64,000 nt of DNA, taken from contig JAEWRI010000023.1 of assembly GCA_023460085.1 (NCBI GenBank), forward strand, positions 1 through 64,000. Direction: 5' to 3'. Both the position numbers and the translations under genes were made by a program. Origin of the DNA: Bacillota bacterium. GTDB taxonomy: Bacteria > Bacillota > Clostridia > Christensenellales > SZUA-584. This document shows, piece by piece, positions 8,053 through 16,771 of the stretch. The number at the start of each line of letters is the position of its first letter. The first letter of the stretch is position 1. The notes under the pieces are model-generated. The model had not been told where the DNA came from and searched no databases. It saw only the letters and a list, made by a program, of their open reading frames with translations.

Positions 8053-9667
8053 CGTATTTTTGCTGGCAAAAACGCTGCTGAAGAGCGGCGGCCTTTTCGG
8101 AGGTGGCAAGACGGGCAAGCGCGGACGGTACCTCGTGCCGGTGGCGCTGGGCTTCGCGTTTTTAAGCTTCGCGTTTTCGGTAGGCATGATGACGATGGGG
8201 CTGTATGATGCTCTGGCTGAATTTGGTGATGCGACACCGTTGCTTCCGCTTGGCCTTGGCGCGACGAGCGCTGTCATCTTTTTCTTCGGCATATTTTATA
8301 CCGTATCGGTGATGTACCACGCGGACGATGTTACGCTGCTGCTGTACCTGCCGCTGAAGCCGTGGGAGATTCTCGGCGCCAAGTTTGTAACCCTTGTGCT
8401 GTATGAGTACATATTCGAGTCGTTTATATTAATCCCAATGCTGGTGGCGTATGGTATCAAAGCGGCTGTGGGTGTTGGGTTTATACTCTACTCGGCGGTG
8501 CTGGTGCTGGTGCTGCCGGTGATTGCGTTATCGATGGCGTCGGTGCTCATCATGCTCATCATGCGCTTTACGCGTTTCGCCAAGAACAAGCAGACGTTCA
8601 ACTTCATCGCAAGCATCATCGCCATCATCGTCGCGGTGGGCTTCAATGTGGTATTGCAGACAGGGATGCGCAGCGTCGTGGAGGATCCCACCAAGCTGAC
8701 CTCGCTGGTGCCGGTGCTTTCGCGCATCTTCCCGGGTACGCGCTTTGCGGCGAACGCGCTTATATCCAGCGACAGCCTGACGGGGCTGCTCAATCTGCTG
8801 ATCTATCTCGCCTGCGCGGCAGCCGCGGCAGCGGTTTTTCTGCTGCTGGGACAGCTGCTGTATTTCAAGGGTGTCACGGGCGTCACCGAATCCTCCGCCA
8901 AACGCAAGGGTATCTCTAAGGAAGCCATGGCGAAGGAAACCGCGGGCGCGCCGGTAATCTGGTCTTACGCCAAGAAGGAGCTGCGGCTGCTGATGCGCTC
9001 GCCCATCGCCTTCATGAACTGCGTATTTGTCAACGTCATCTGGCTGCTGCTGCCGTTTATCATGGTGATGTCCTCCGGCAATTCGGTGGGTATGCTGCGG
9101 GAAGTGGTCTCGTCGCTGCCATCCGGCACCATGCTGGCCATACTCGTGGGCGTTGCGGTGTTCCTGGCCTCGGCCAACGCCGTGACGAGCTCCTCGTTCT
9201 CCCGAGAGGGCAAGGGATTATACTTCATGAAATATATCCCAGTATCGATGAAGAGCCAGTTTGCCGCCAAGGGTCTTGCCGGACTGCTGCTCTCCTGCAT
9301 CGGCCTCGTGCCGCTCTGCGTGCTTGCGTTGATCTTCGGCGTAAGGTGGTATGTGGCGGTGGCGGCGCTGGTGCTGGGCATCGTGGCGGCGGCGGGCGCT
9401 TCCGCGGTGGGATTGATGATCGACGCGGCCCGGCCCAAGCTGGACTGGACCAACGAGCAGCAGGCGATCAAACAGAATATGAACGTGCTGCTGCATATGC
9501 TCGTGGGGCTCATACTGGGGCTGCTGTTTGTACTGCCCGTGACGATGGCGGGCATGAGCGAATGGGTGGCTTACGGATATGTAACGCTGCTGGCGGCGGC
9601 GGTATGCGCAGCGCTGGTGAGCGCCGCGCGCGGCGCCACCCGCAAAATACTTGCAATGGATGTATAA
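8045..9667 (+). CDS. ABC transporter permease, large exporter type
   Basis: 540-residue membrane protein with about twelve hydrophobic segments and a central soluble stretch near residues 285-315. It is larger than ordinary ABC-2 permeases and resembles the long permeases encoded next to Ecs-like ATPases. It overlaps the ATPase gene and lies 18 bases before lemA, so the four genes to 12312 are read as one operon. No substrate-specific motif was seen. Confidence 0.85.
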   Translation: MRNVFLLAKTLLKSGGLFGGGKTGKRGRYLVPVALGFAFLSFAFSVGMMTMGLYDALAEFGDATPLLPLGLGATSAVIFFFGIFYTVSVMYHADDVTLLLYLPLKPWEILGAKFVTLVLYEYIFESFILIPMLVAYGIKAAVGVGFILYSAVLVLVLPVIALSMASVLIMLIMRFTRFAKNKQTFNFIASIIAIIVAVGFNVVLQTGMRSVVEDPTKLTSLVPVLSRIFPGTRFAANALISSDSLTGLLNLLIYLACAAAAAAVFLLLGQLLYFKGVTGVTESSAKRKGISKEAMAKETAGAPVIWSYAKKELRLLMRSPIAFMNCVFVNVIWLLLPFIMVMSSGNSVGMLREVVSSLPSGTMLAILVGVAVFLASANAVTSSSFSREGKGLYFMKYIPVSMKSQFAAKGLAGLLLSCIGLVPLCVLALIFGVRWYVAVAALVLGIVAAAGASAVGLMIDAARPKLDWTNEQQAIKQNMNVLLHMLVGLILGLLFVLPVTMAGMSEWVAYGYVTLLAAAVCAALVSAARGATRKILAMDV

Positions 9668-9685
9668 GGAATAAGGAGGACTGTT

Positions 9686-10246
9686 ATGGGACCGATCGTT
9701 GGAATTGTTATCGGCGGCGTGGTACTGATCATTATCATCTGGTTCGCCGCGGCCTACAACGGCTTTATCAAGCTCAGAAATACCATCGAGGAAGCGTTCT
9801 CCACGATGGATGTGTATCTGAAGAAACGCTATGACCTCATCCCGAACCTTGTGGAAACGGTGAAGGGTTATGCCAAGCACGAGAAAGAAACGCTGGAGCG
9901 GGTGATGGCGGCACGCAACGCGGCGGCTTCGGCGCGCACCATGGAGGATCGCGTAGAAGGCGAGAACGCACTGACAGGGACGCTGAAGACGCTGTTCGCG
10001 GTAGCGGAAGCGTATCCGGACCTCAAGGCCAACGCCAGCTTTCTGCAGCTGCAGGGCGATTTGAACCGCATGGAGGGCGAGATTGCGTCCTCCCGCAAAT
10101 ACTACAACGCGGTGGTTAAGGAATACAACATCAAACGCGAAGCGTTCCCGAGCAATATCGTCGCGGGGATGTTCCACTTCGAGAAGAAGCCCATGTTTGA
10201 GGTGGCGTCCGACGTGGAGCGCGAGAACGTCAAGGTTCAGTTCTGA
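9686..10246 (+). CDS. lemA: LemA family protein
   Basis: 186 residues with one N-terminal transmembrane helix (residues 4-24) and the family pattern VYLKKRYDLIPNLVETVKGY, followed by a long helical bundle and SRKYYNAVVKEYN. LemA proteins are inner-membrane helical proteins of unclear function, often beside TPM- or DUF2207-type proteins, as here. AAGGAGG precedes the ATG. It sits between the ABC permease and the DUF2207 gene. Confidence 0.93.
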   Translation: MGPIVGIVIGGVVLIIIIWFAAAYNGFIKLRNTIEEAFSTMDVYLKKRYDLIPNLVETVKGYAKHEKETLERVMAARNAAASARTMEDRVEGENALTGTLKTLFAVAEAYPDLKANASFLQLQGDLNRMEGEIASSRKYYNAVVKEYNIKREAFPSNIVAGMFHFEKKPMFEVASDVERENVKVQF

Positions 10247-10278
10247 TTTTAGCAGATACACGCATGCGCGCGGGCAGG

Positions 10279-10321
10279 CAGCCGCTTCATTCTCCGCTTT
10301 CTGCGGGGCGCGGAGCGGCTG
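10279..10321 (+). other. Intercistronic hairpin lemA-DUF2207
   Basis: CAGCCGCT pairs with AGCGGCTG, with a nested CTCCGC/GCGGAG stem. There is no T run, so it more likely affects mRNA stability or partial termination between the two genes. Confidence 0.45.
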
Positions 10322-10350
10322 TCCGGCGCTGTAGAAAAGCGAGGAACCGC

Positions 10351-12312
10351 ATGAAAAAAAGAAAATGGCTGATCGCCGCGGTGATGCTGGCGGCACTGGT
10401 TTTCACCTGCGTGCCGCGTGCGGCGTCGGCGGGCGAATACTATGACATCCTCCGGCACGACGTACACATCGTGGTATCCAAAGACAACGTGGCGCAGGTG
10501 ACCGAAACGCTGGTGCTGAATTATACGTATCCGAGCCACGGATTCTACTTTGATGTGGAGTATAAGGGCACGGGCTACTACTATATGGACGGAGAATGGA
10601 AGAAAGCCCGGTATGTGCAGCGCGTGGAGGATTTCAACGTACAGAACACGGATTTCGAGCTCTCTCATGTGAGCTATGACGACGGATCACGCTGGCTGGA
10701 AGCCATGGTTGGCAACGCGGATGTGTTGCTTACCGGAGAGCAAACCTATGTTATCACCTATACGGTGGATATGGGCGACAACGGGCAGGAACAGTTTGAC
10801 GAGTTCTACCGCAACCTGTTTTACTGGGAGTCCGGTTACGATACACAGGAAGCCAGCTTTACCATCGAACTGCCTGGTGATGTGAACCCCGATCTGCTTC
10901 GCGTGACGGTGGGAGATTACGGGGAGACCAGTACAGCGGGTGTGGAATATACCGCGGAGGGGACTACCATCTCCGGCCATATCACCCAACCGCTTCAGGG
11001 CGGTCAGTTTGTGACGCTTCGGGCGGAATTCCCCGATGAATTCTACATGGGCGAACGCGACCCGTACACCGCGTGGAACATCTCGGCATATGTGGTGTGC
11101 GCATTGGCGGTCATCGCCGCAATACTGCTTTGGATCGCATTCGGCCGCGACAAAAAGATATATCCGACGGTGGAGTTTTACCCGCCCGACGGTATGACGT
11201 CCGCGGAGGCGGGTTTTGCGATTGACGGCGAGGTGGATGACAAGGACGTGGTTTCCCTGCTGCTCTACTGGGCGGACAAGGGCTATCTGCAAATCGTGGA
11301 GCGCGCCAAGGACGATTTTGAGCTCGTCAAGCTGCGCGAGATGGAGAGCGGACGCAGCTACGAGAAGCATATGTTCGCGCAGCTGTTTAAGGACCGAGGC
11401 AGCGTTTCGGTGCATGCGCTGAAGGCGACGTTCTATGAAACCCTGACGCACACCAAAAACGGCGTCCGCCTGTGGTTTGAAAGCGCCAAGGAGCGCAACA
11501 TATTTACCAAGTCTTCCAAAACGGCGCGCAGCTTCATGGGGCTGCTTACGATGCTGCCGGTGATGTATACCCTGTTCATGTACGGTTACCGGGAATCGGG
11601 GGATCTGTTTTCCGCGCTGGTCATCGCGGTGGTCTTCGGCGGGATTCTCAGTCTGCCGGTGCATATGCTGGTGAATACCTTTGAGAAATGGCGCTCCACC
11701 CCGCCCGACAAGCGCGTAAACCGGTTCGTTATCTTCGCGGTGGTGTTTCTTGCGCTGTTTGCCATCTATGTTTTCGGCGCGCCGGTGGCCTATACATCCT
11801 CGCTGGATTTCGCTTCGTTGGGGATTACACTGGCCAGCACCGCGGCAACCCTGATAATGCTGCCCCTGACGGTAATCATGCGCAAACGCACCGATCAGGG
11901 CGCGAAGTGGCTCGGGCAGCTGCTGGGCTTCCGCAACTTTATCGAAAAGGCGGAGCGGGACAGGATCGAACGGCTGGTGGAGCAGAACCCGGAATATTTC
12001 TATAACGTGTTGCCTTATGCGTACGTGCTGGGTGTTACTGACATCTGGGCAAGAAAGTTTGAGGGCATCGCGATGCAGCCGCCCGTGTGGTACAGCGGCT
12101 ATTCCGCGGGCAATGTGTTCAGCACCATCTGGTTTGCGTCGTACATGTCGCACAGCATGGGCGGCTTTTCGTCCGCGATGGCGGCGCGGCCCATGAATAC
12201 CGGCAACGGCGGCTTTGGCGGCAGCGGCGGCTTTGGCGGTGGCGGCGGCTTCGGCGGCGGCGGTTTTGCGGGCGGCGGCTTCGGCGGAAGCGGAGGCCAT
12301 GGCGGCTGGTAA
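10351..12312 (+). CDS. DUF2207 membrane protein with Gly-rich tail
   Basis: 653 residues. A cleavable signal peptide (residues 1-27, ending ASAGE-like) is followed by an extracellular beta-rich DUF2207 domain to about residue 240. One transmembrane helix follows near 245-265, then a cytoplasmic part with winged-helix-like predicted elements and several further helices. The tail is almost pure Gly/Phe repeats (GGFGGGGGFGGG-type), typical of this family. Function is unknown; DUF2207 genes are commonly next to lemA. The ATG at 10351 has GAGGAA five bases upstream and begins the signal peptide; the in-frame ATG at 10264 would place an unrelated basic stretch in front. Confidence 0.87.
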   Translation: MKKRKWLIAAVMLAALVFTCVPRAASAGEYYDILRHDVHIVVSKDNVAQVTETLVLNYTYPSHGFYFDVEYKGTGYYYMDGEWKKARYVQRVEDFNVQNTDFELSHVSYDDGSRWLEAMVGNADVLLTGEQTYVITYTVDMGDNGQEQFDEFYRNLFYWESGYDTQEASFTIELPGDVNPDLLRVTVGDYGETSTAGVEYTAEGTTISGHITQPLQGGQFVTLRAEFPDEFYMGERDPYTAWNISAYVVCALAVIAAILLWIAFGRDKKIYPTVEFYPPDGMTSAEAGFAIDGEVDDKDVVSLLLYWADKGYLQIVERAKDDFELVKLREMESGRSYEKHMFAQLFKDRGSVSVHALKATFYETLTHTKNGVRLWFESAKERNIFTKSSKTARSFMGLLTMLPVMYTLFMYGYRESGDLFSALVIAVVFGGILSLPVHMLVNTFEKWRSTPPDKRVNRFVIFAVVFLALFAIYVFGAPVAYTSSLDFASLGITLASTAATLIMLPLTVIMRKRTDQGAKWLGQLLGFRNFIEKAERDRIERLVEQNPEYFYNVLPYAYVLGVTDIWARKFEGIAMQPPVWYSGYSAGNVFSTIWFASYMSHSMGGFSSAMAARPMNTGNGGFGGSGGFGGGGGFGGGGFAGGGFGGSGGHGGW

Positions 12313-12326
12313 CAATACAGTACACG

Positions 12327-12357
12327 AAAAGAGGATGGCAGTGCCATCCTCTTTTTT
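12327..12357. terminator. Bidirectional terminator
   Basis: AAGAGGATGGC-AGT-GCCATCCTCTT with a T run on the plus strand and A's on the other side. It separates the convergent DUF2207 gene and the 12370 gene. Confidence 0.85.
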
Positions 12358-12369
12358 GCCGTATGCGGT

Positions 12370-13974
12370 TCAGGGCTGCTGTGCGCTGTATTCGAGCCTG
12401 CCGCGCTGGGAGACCTCCAGCGCGCGTGAGAGGATGCGGTAAGAGATGGTAAAACTTCGGGTGGTCTGAACGAACAGAAAGCACGGAAACGCGATGCTTT
12501 GACCGGGCCTCAGCCCGTCAAATTCCAATTCCAGTATGCGGCGCTGAGGGTCGCTGTCGTCCACAGAGAAGCGGAACATCGAGCGGATATAGGCTTCAAA
12601 GTCCGCGCACGCGTCGCGGATTTCCTGCTCGGCGCGTTGTTCGCCTAGGTACAGATACGCGTAGTGGCCGGGCTCGGACCAGGGCACGGCATACGCGGTC
12701 ACCATGTCGTCGCCAGTCTGGCGCAGGAAGCGGTGCAAAAGCCCCTCCTCGCCGGTCAGCTCACGCAGTACGCAGGGAACCGGTCGCGGAAAGCTCTCCG
12801 CGGTGAGCAGGGTGAGATCCTTGGGCAGCTCCAGCTGCACCGTGAGCTGAGGGTAAGGACAATCGGCGGCGCTGCACAACGCAAGCGGAATCACGCGATA
12901 GCTATCGAGTTGAGCGAAGGTGTGCAGCAGGCCCTCCAGTTGCTCCAGCCCATGCGAGAGCTTCAGCAGCTTTTCATACTGCGCACGCTCAATCGCGGTG
13001 CCTTCAAGCTCCGGCGAGGAGAAAGCGCTGCTCCTGCGTTTCAGGCCGCCCAGACGGAAGAACCCCTCCGGCAGCTCCAGTCGCAGCAGCGCGGAGGCCC
13101 TTCGACGCACGGCGGCCTGAGTCTCGGCGGAAAATTCGCAGGTTAAAGCATCCTCGTCCAGCGGAAAAGGAAGCTCAGGCCGGGGTGGAAGGGGAACTCC
13201 GCCTATCTCGTGGCAGAGCGATCGCAGCCGCGCGATGCGATCCCTTACCGGTCCGCCGCGCACGATACCGGGGCGCAGTGCCGGGCAGACGCCGCTGAAC
13301 TGTCCGTCATGATAAAACTGTACGCTCAGCCCGGAGCGGTTCGCGCTGCTTTCCGAAACATCCGGGAAGCAGGCATCCACCCATTCGGTGAGCTTGCGAA
13401 TGAAAAAACGCCCGGAGACAAAATGGGCGTTGGTGGAGAATTGGGTAAAGCGGTAGCTGACGGCAGAGAGTACATACTGCAGCTGGGCGGTATCCGAGGC
13501 AAAACCCTGAGCCCGCAGCAGAAGGCCGAGCTCCTCAATCAGCAGCGCCTCTGAAGCGGTGAAATCGTCGCCCGCCAGCGTTATCATAAGCCTGGACAGC
13601 ATATCCGGGGGGATGCGCAGCGCCTCGGTGGCGCGGCAGGCGGTTTTTTCCGAAGTGCTGATGCTCTGTACAATTTCCCGCAGCTTTACGCTGCAAGGCC
13701 CGACAAGCACCAGCCGGTATTGAGCGGCTTCCTGCACGCGGCACAGCAGTCCCTCGGCGAGCGCGGTTACATCCGTCTCCGTAAAGGGTTGAGCAGAGCC
13801 CTGCACGCGCGCGGCCTCCAGTGCACCGTCGGAACGGCGCAGCGTCAGTTCCACGCATCTGTTTTCCAGATCCGGATCCAGCTGAACCTGAACCCGGCTG
13901 TCTTCGCGGACGGCGGCCAGTACCAGCGTCATCGCCTGATACAGATAGCCGCGAGCGTCCTGCCTGTCTTCCAT
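12370..13974 (-). CDS. Unknown protein, possible degenerate nuclease-like N-terminus
   Basis: 534-residue soluble protein without a recognised family. The N-terminus (ARGYLYQ, then VELTLRR, then AARVQGSAQPFT, then a helix) resembles the layout of DUF4297/Cap4-like PD-(D/E)XK nuclease domains. Those carry Q-V-K-S-S followed by a similar P-F-T. Here the catalytic Lys position appears replaced, so the domain may be inactive. The middle is helical and the last ~80 residues are beta-rich (LEFDGLRPGQ, FPCFLFVQT). The ATG at 13974 is preferred to 14004 because GGGGTGG precedes it and the -10 lies too close to the upstream ATG. It is a single-gene unit between two strong terminators. The nuclease likeness is a weak judgement by eye. 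Confidence 0.7.
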   Translation of the reverse strand: MEDRQDARGYLYQAMTLVLAAVREDSRVQVQLDPDLENRCVELTLRRSDGALEAARVQGSAQPFTETDVTALAEGLLCRVQEAAQYRLVLVGPCSVKLREIVQSISTSEKTACRATEALRIPPDMLSRLMITLAGDDFTASEALLIEELGLLLRAQGFASDTAQLQYVLSAVSYRFTQFSTNAHFVSGRFFIRKLTEWVDACFPDVSESSANRSGLSVQFYHDGQFSGVCPALRPGIVRGGPVRDRIARLRSLCHEIGGVPLPPRPELPFPLDEDALTCEFSAETQAAVRRRASALLRLELPEGFFRLGGLKRRSSAFSSPELEGTAIERAQYEKLLKLSHGLEQLEGLLHTFAQLDSYRVIPLALCSAADCPYPQLTVQLELPKDLTLLTAESFPRPVPCVLRELTGEEGLLHRFLRQTGDDMVTAYAVPWSEPGHYAYLYLGEQRAEQEIRDACADFEAYIRSMFRFSVDDSDPQRRILELEFDGLRPGQSIAFPCFLFVQTTRSFTISYRILSRALEVSQRGRLEYSAQQP

Positions 13975-14008
13975 ATATCCACCCCGCCAATTATGCCGTA
14001 CCACATTT

Positions 14009-14014
14009 ATTGTA
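14009..14014 (-). promoter_or_regulatory. Extended -10 promoter of the 12370 gene
   Basis: On the minus strand TGATACAAT gives an extended -10 about 35 bases before the ATG at 13974. No good -35 was found. Confidence 0.45.
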
Positions 14015-14101
14015 TCACAGCATGCGCCCTTTTTCTACCAATACCGCGCGCATCCCGACATTTTCCGCCCCATAGGGCAGCCGGGATGAGGGCAGCGAAA
14101 A

Positions 14102-14133
14102 AAAGCCCGGCATGTTCAGGTATGCCGGGCTTT
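14102..14133. terminator. Bidirectional terminator
   Basis: AAAGCCCGGCAT and ATGCCGGGCTTT flank an eight-base loop, with additional A's on the left giving a T run for minus-strand transcription. It directly follows the gene remnant 14139-14354. Confidence 0.75.
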
Positions 14134-14138
14134 GGACG

Positions 14139-14354
14139 CTATTGCTGCCGTGCGTAGAATTCCCGCGCGGCATCGAAGAAGGCGTTGATGTTGCTCCAAT
14201 CGGAGGAGGGCGGAATATCGTATACCGACCCGTGAGCATTCGGTATCCGCTTCAGCATTATGCGCGTGTCCACCGCGCTGCCAAATACCCCGGCGCGCCG
14301 ATGGCCTGATGCGGTCTTATGGAAAATATTTTTTCTCAATATCCCTTTCAGCAA
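14139..14354 (-). pseudogene. Probable 3' remnant of a lost gene
   Basis: The last ~47 codons (ending DWSNINAFFDAAREFYARQQ) have the look of a real protein C-terminus and are followed after a few bases by a terminator. The first ~24 codons look random, with no ribosome-binding site. I interpret it as the tail of a deleted gene rather than an intact 71-residue protein. The family is not recognised. Confidence 0.4.
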
Positions 14355-14389
14355 TCACTTTATTTGTGTACAATAGTTGATGCTGGTGC

Positions 14390-14395
14390 TATAAT
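14390..14395 (+). promoter_or_regulatory. Extended -10 of the rnf operon promoter
   Basis: TGCTATAAT is a perfect extended -10 about 77 bases before rnfC. The -35 is weak (GTGTAC or TTGTGT at off-optimal spacing), which fits a regulated promoter. Confidence 0.6.
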
Positions 14396-14404
14396 ACATC
14401 GGGC

Positions 14405-14443
14405 CATAACGTAATGTTATGATGGGCATAACGGTACGTTATG
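14405..14443 (+). promoter_or_regulatory. Two tandem operator-like palindromes at rnf
   Basis: CATAAC-GTAAT-GTTATG (14405-14421) and the perfect CATAACG-GTA-CGTTATG (14427-14443) are centred 22 bases apart, two helical turns. They begin about ten bases after the -10, covering the likely transcription start. This is the position of a repressor operator pair. The regulator is not identified. Confidence 0.7.
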
Positions 14444-14471
14444 GCTTGAGGATTTTAATTGGGGAGCGAGT

Positions 14472-15803
14472 ATGGCCGGAGTATTTCAATTCAAGGGCGG
14501 CGTGCATCCGCTGCGCCGCATCGAATACGGAAAGACCCTCACGGAAGACTGCGCGATAACGCCGTGCCCCGTGCCGGACGAAGTGGTGATCCCGCTTTCG
14601 CAGCACATTGGGGCACCGTCCGCGCCGATCGTGAAAGCGGGGGACAAAGTCGATTTGGGTCAGAAAATTGCGGAGGCATCGGGCAATGTCAGTGTGCCGT
14701 GCTTTGCCAGCGTATCGGGTACGGTAAAGGCGATAGAGCCTCGCTTCGTGATTTGCGGACAGGCAGAGATGAGCATCGTCATTGAAAACGATTTTGAGGA
14801 CAGGCCCGCTTCCGGTATTGGCCCGGCGGGCACGGTGGAGTCCATGAGCCCTGCGGAGCTGCTGGAGCGCGTGCGCGCGGCAGGAATCGTGGGCATGGGC
14901 GGCGCCGCTTTTCCAACGCATGTCAAGCTTTCGCCGCCGCCGAATAAGAAAATAGATACGGTCATCATCAACGGCGCCGAATGCGAGCCTTATCTGACCG
15001 CGGATTACCGTGTGATGCTGGAGCACCCGCAGCGCGTTGTTACGGGGCTGAAGGCCGTGATGAAAATATTGGGCGCGCAAAACGCCTGCATCGCGATGGA
15101 AGACAACAAGCCGGAAGCCGCGGAAGTGCTGCGGCGCATCGCGGGGCCGGATGTGCGTGTCGTGATGCTGAAGGTGAAATACCCGCAGGGCGCGGAGAAA
15201 CAGCTGATATACGGCGTTACGGGCAGACGTGTCCCTTCGGGCGGGCTGCCTATGGACGTGGGCGTGGTCGTGGTCAACGCCGGTACGGCGCGTCAGATAG
15301 CTCTTGCAGTAGAGCAGGGAGTACCGCTTTATGAGCGCGTTGTGACGGTGACGGGCAGCGTCGCGAAGCCGTGCAATATGCTGGTGCGCATCGGAACGCC
15401 CATCGAAAAGGTGTTTGAGGCCGCCGGCGGTTTTACGGGGGATATCAGCGAGGTGCTGGCGGGCGGCCCGATGATGGGCATCGCAATGTGCGATTTGCGC
15501 GCGCCGGTCGTGAAGGGCACATCCGGACTGCTGGCGCTGGACGCAAAGGTGGCACACATGCGTGAGCCGTCGGTGTGTATCCGCTGCGGCCGCTGCGTAG
15601 CGGGCTGTCCGATGGGGTTGTCGCCCTATCTCGTCAGCGCGTACGCAGACGCGGGGCGCTTTGATGATGCGGAGAAGCACCGCGCGATGGATTGTATCGA
15701 ATGCGGATGCTGCACCTATTCCTGCCCGGCGGGGCGGCACATGGTGCAGAGCATACGGCTGGCCAAGGCGGAGATTACCAAAGCCAGACGCAAGAAAGCC
15801 TGA
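14472..15803 (+). CDS. rnfC: Electron transport complex subunit RnfC
   Basis: 443 residues. Peripheral subunit that carries electrons between NAD and the membrane part of Rnf. The N-terminal barrel-sandwich region is followed by the NADH/FMN-binding segment (GIVGMGGAAFPTHVK, NGAECEPYLTADYR). Two 4Fe-4S motifs follow, CIRCGRCVAGCP (near 374) and CIECGCCTYSCP (near 413). The length is typical of clostridial RnfC. It is the first gene of rnfCDGEAB, with GGGGAG upstream of the ATG. Confidence 0.97.
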   Translation: MAGVFQFKGGVHPLRRIEYGKTLTEDCAITPCPVPDEVVIPLSQHIGAPSAPIVKAGDKVDLGQKIAEASGNVSVPCFASVSGTVKAIEPRFVICGQAEMSIVIENDFEDRPASGIGPAGTVESMSPAELLERVRAAGIVGMGGAAFPTHVKLSPPPNKKIDTVIINGAECEPYLTADYRVMLEHPQRVVTGLKAVMKILGAQNACIAMEDNKPEAAEVLRRIAGPDVRVVMLKVKYPQGAEKQLIYGVTGRRVPSGGLPMDVGVVVVNAGTARQIALAVEQGVPLYERVVTVTGSVAKPCNMLVRIGTPIEKVFEAAGGFTGDISEVLAGGPMMGIAMCDLRAPVVKGTSGLLALDAKVAHMREPSVCIRCGRCVAGCPMGLSPYLVSAYADAGRFDDAEKHRAMDCIECGCCTYSCPAGRHMVQSIRLAKAEITKARRKKA

Positions 15804-15817
15804 CAGGAGGAGCTGAC

Positions 15818-16771
15818 ATGGACAAATATCTCGTATCTTCATCGCCGCACGTCCGCTCCGGCGAAACCACCGCGCGCCTCATGCGGGACGTGCTGACAGC
15901 GCTGCTGCCCGCGGTGGGCTGCGCTGTCTATTTCTTCGGGTGGAGCGCCGTATGGATGGTACTGGTGAGCGTAGGTACCGCGGTGGGCGTCGAGGCGCTG
16001 CTGCAGGTGCTGATGAAACGCAAGGTGACCGTATCGGACGGCAGCGCCGCCGTGACGGGACTGCTGCTGGCACTGTGCCTGCCGCCGCTTCAATTCGGGC
16101 AGTTTTGGCTTCCTATGATAGGATCCGCTTTCGCCATCGCCATCGTCAAGATGTGCTTTGGCGGGCTGGGATATAACTTTTTAAATCCTGCGCTGGCTGC
16201 GCGCGCGTTTCTTACCGTGTCGTGGCTGGGGCTCATGACCACATGGACCATGCCGGTGGACGCGGTATCCACCGCGACGCCGCTGGCTGCCGTGAAGCTG
16301 GGAGAAGCGCTGCCCTCGGGGTACATGGACATGCTGCTGGGTAACGTGGGCGGTTGCATCGGTGAGACCAGCGCACTCGCGCTGCTTGCCGGAGGCATAT
16401 ACCTCATCGCGCGGCGTGTCATCGACTGGCGCATCCCGGTTTCGTATCTTGTCACTGTAGCGCTGTTCTCGTGGATAGCGGGCTTCAACGGCGCCTTCAC
16501 GGGAGACCCGATCTACAATGTGCTGGGCGGCGGGCTGATGCTGGGCGCGTTCTATATGGCAACCGATTATGTGACCTCGCCCATCAGCCGAACGGGCCGT
16601 ATCGTATTCGGCATCGGCTGCGGCGTGCTGACCACCGTAATCCGCCGCTGGGGCGGGTATGCGGAGGGCGTGTGCTATGCCATACTGTTGATGAACCTCG
16701 TGGTTCCGCTGCTGGACAGCGCGTTTAAACCGAAGCTGTTCGGACAGGTGGCAAAGGAGGCAGCGAAATGA
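15818..16771 (+). CDS. rnfD: Electron transport complex subunit RnfD
   Basis: 317-residue membrane subunit of Rnf with about nine helices. The segment STATPLAAVK contains the Thr position used for covalent FMN attachment in this family. The start at 15818 follows AGGAGGAG by five bases; an upstream in-frame ATG lies inside rnfC. It overlaps rnfG by four bases (ATGA). Confidence 0.96.
   Translation: MDKYLVSSSPHVRSGETTARLMRDVLTALLPAVGCAVYFFGWSAVWMVLVSVGTAVGVEALLQVLMKRKVTVSDGSAAVTGLLLALCLPPLQFGQFWLPMIGSAFAIAIVKMCFGGLGYNFLNPALAARAFLTVSWLGLMTTWTMPVDAVSTATPLAAVKLGEALPSGYMDMLLGNVGGCIGETSALALLAGGIYLIARRVIDWRIPVSYLVTVALFSWIAGFNGAFTGDPIYNVLGGGLMLGAFYMATDYVTSPISRTGRIVFGIGCGVLTTVIRRWGGYAEGVCYAILLMNLVVPLLDSAFKPKLFGQVAKEAAK

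Noticed and set aside
7123..10396. Long minus-strand open frames opposite the ABC-lemA genes
   Set aside because: They are low-complexity Arg/His/Ala-rich shadows of well-recognised genes in GC-rich DNA.
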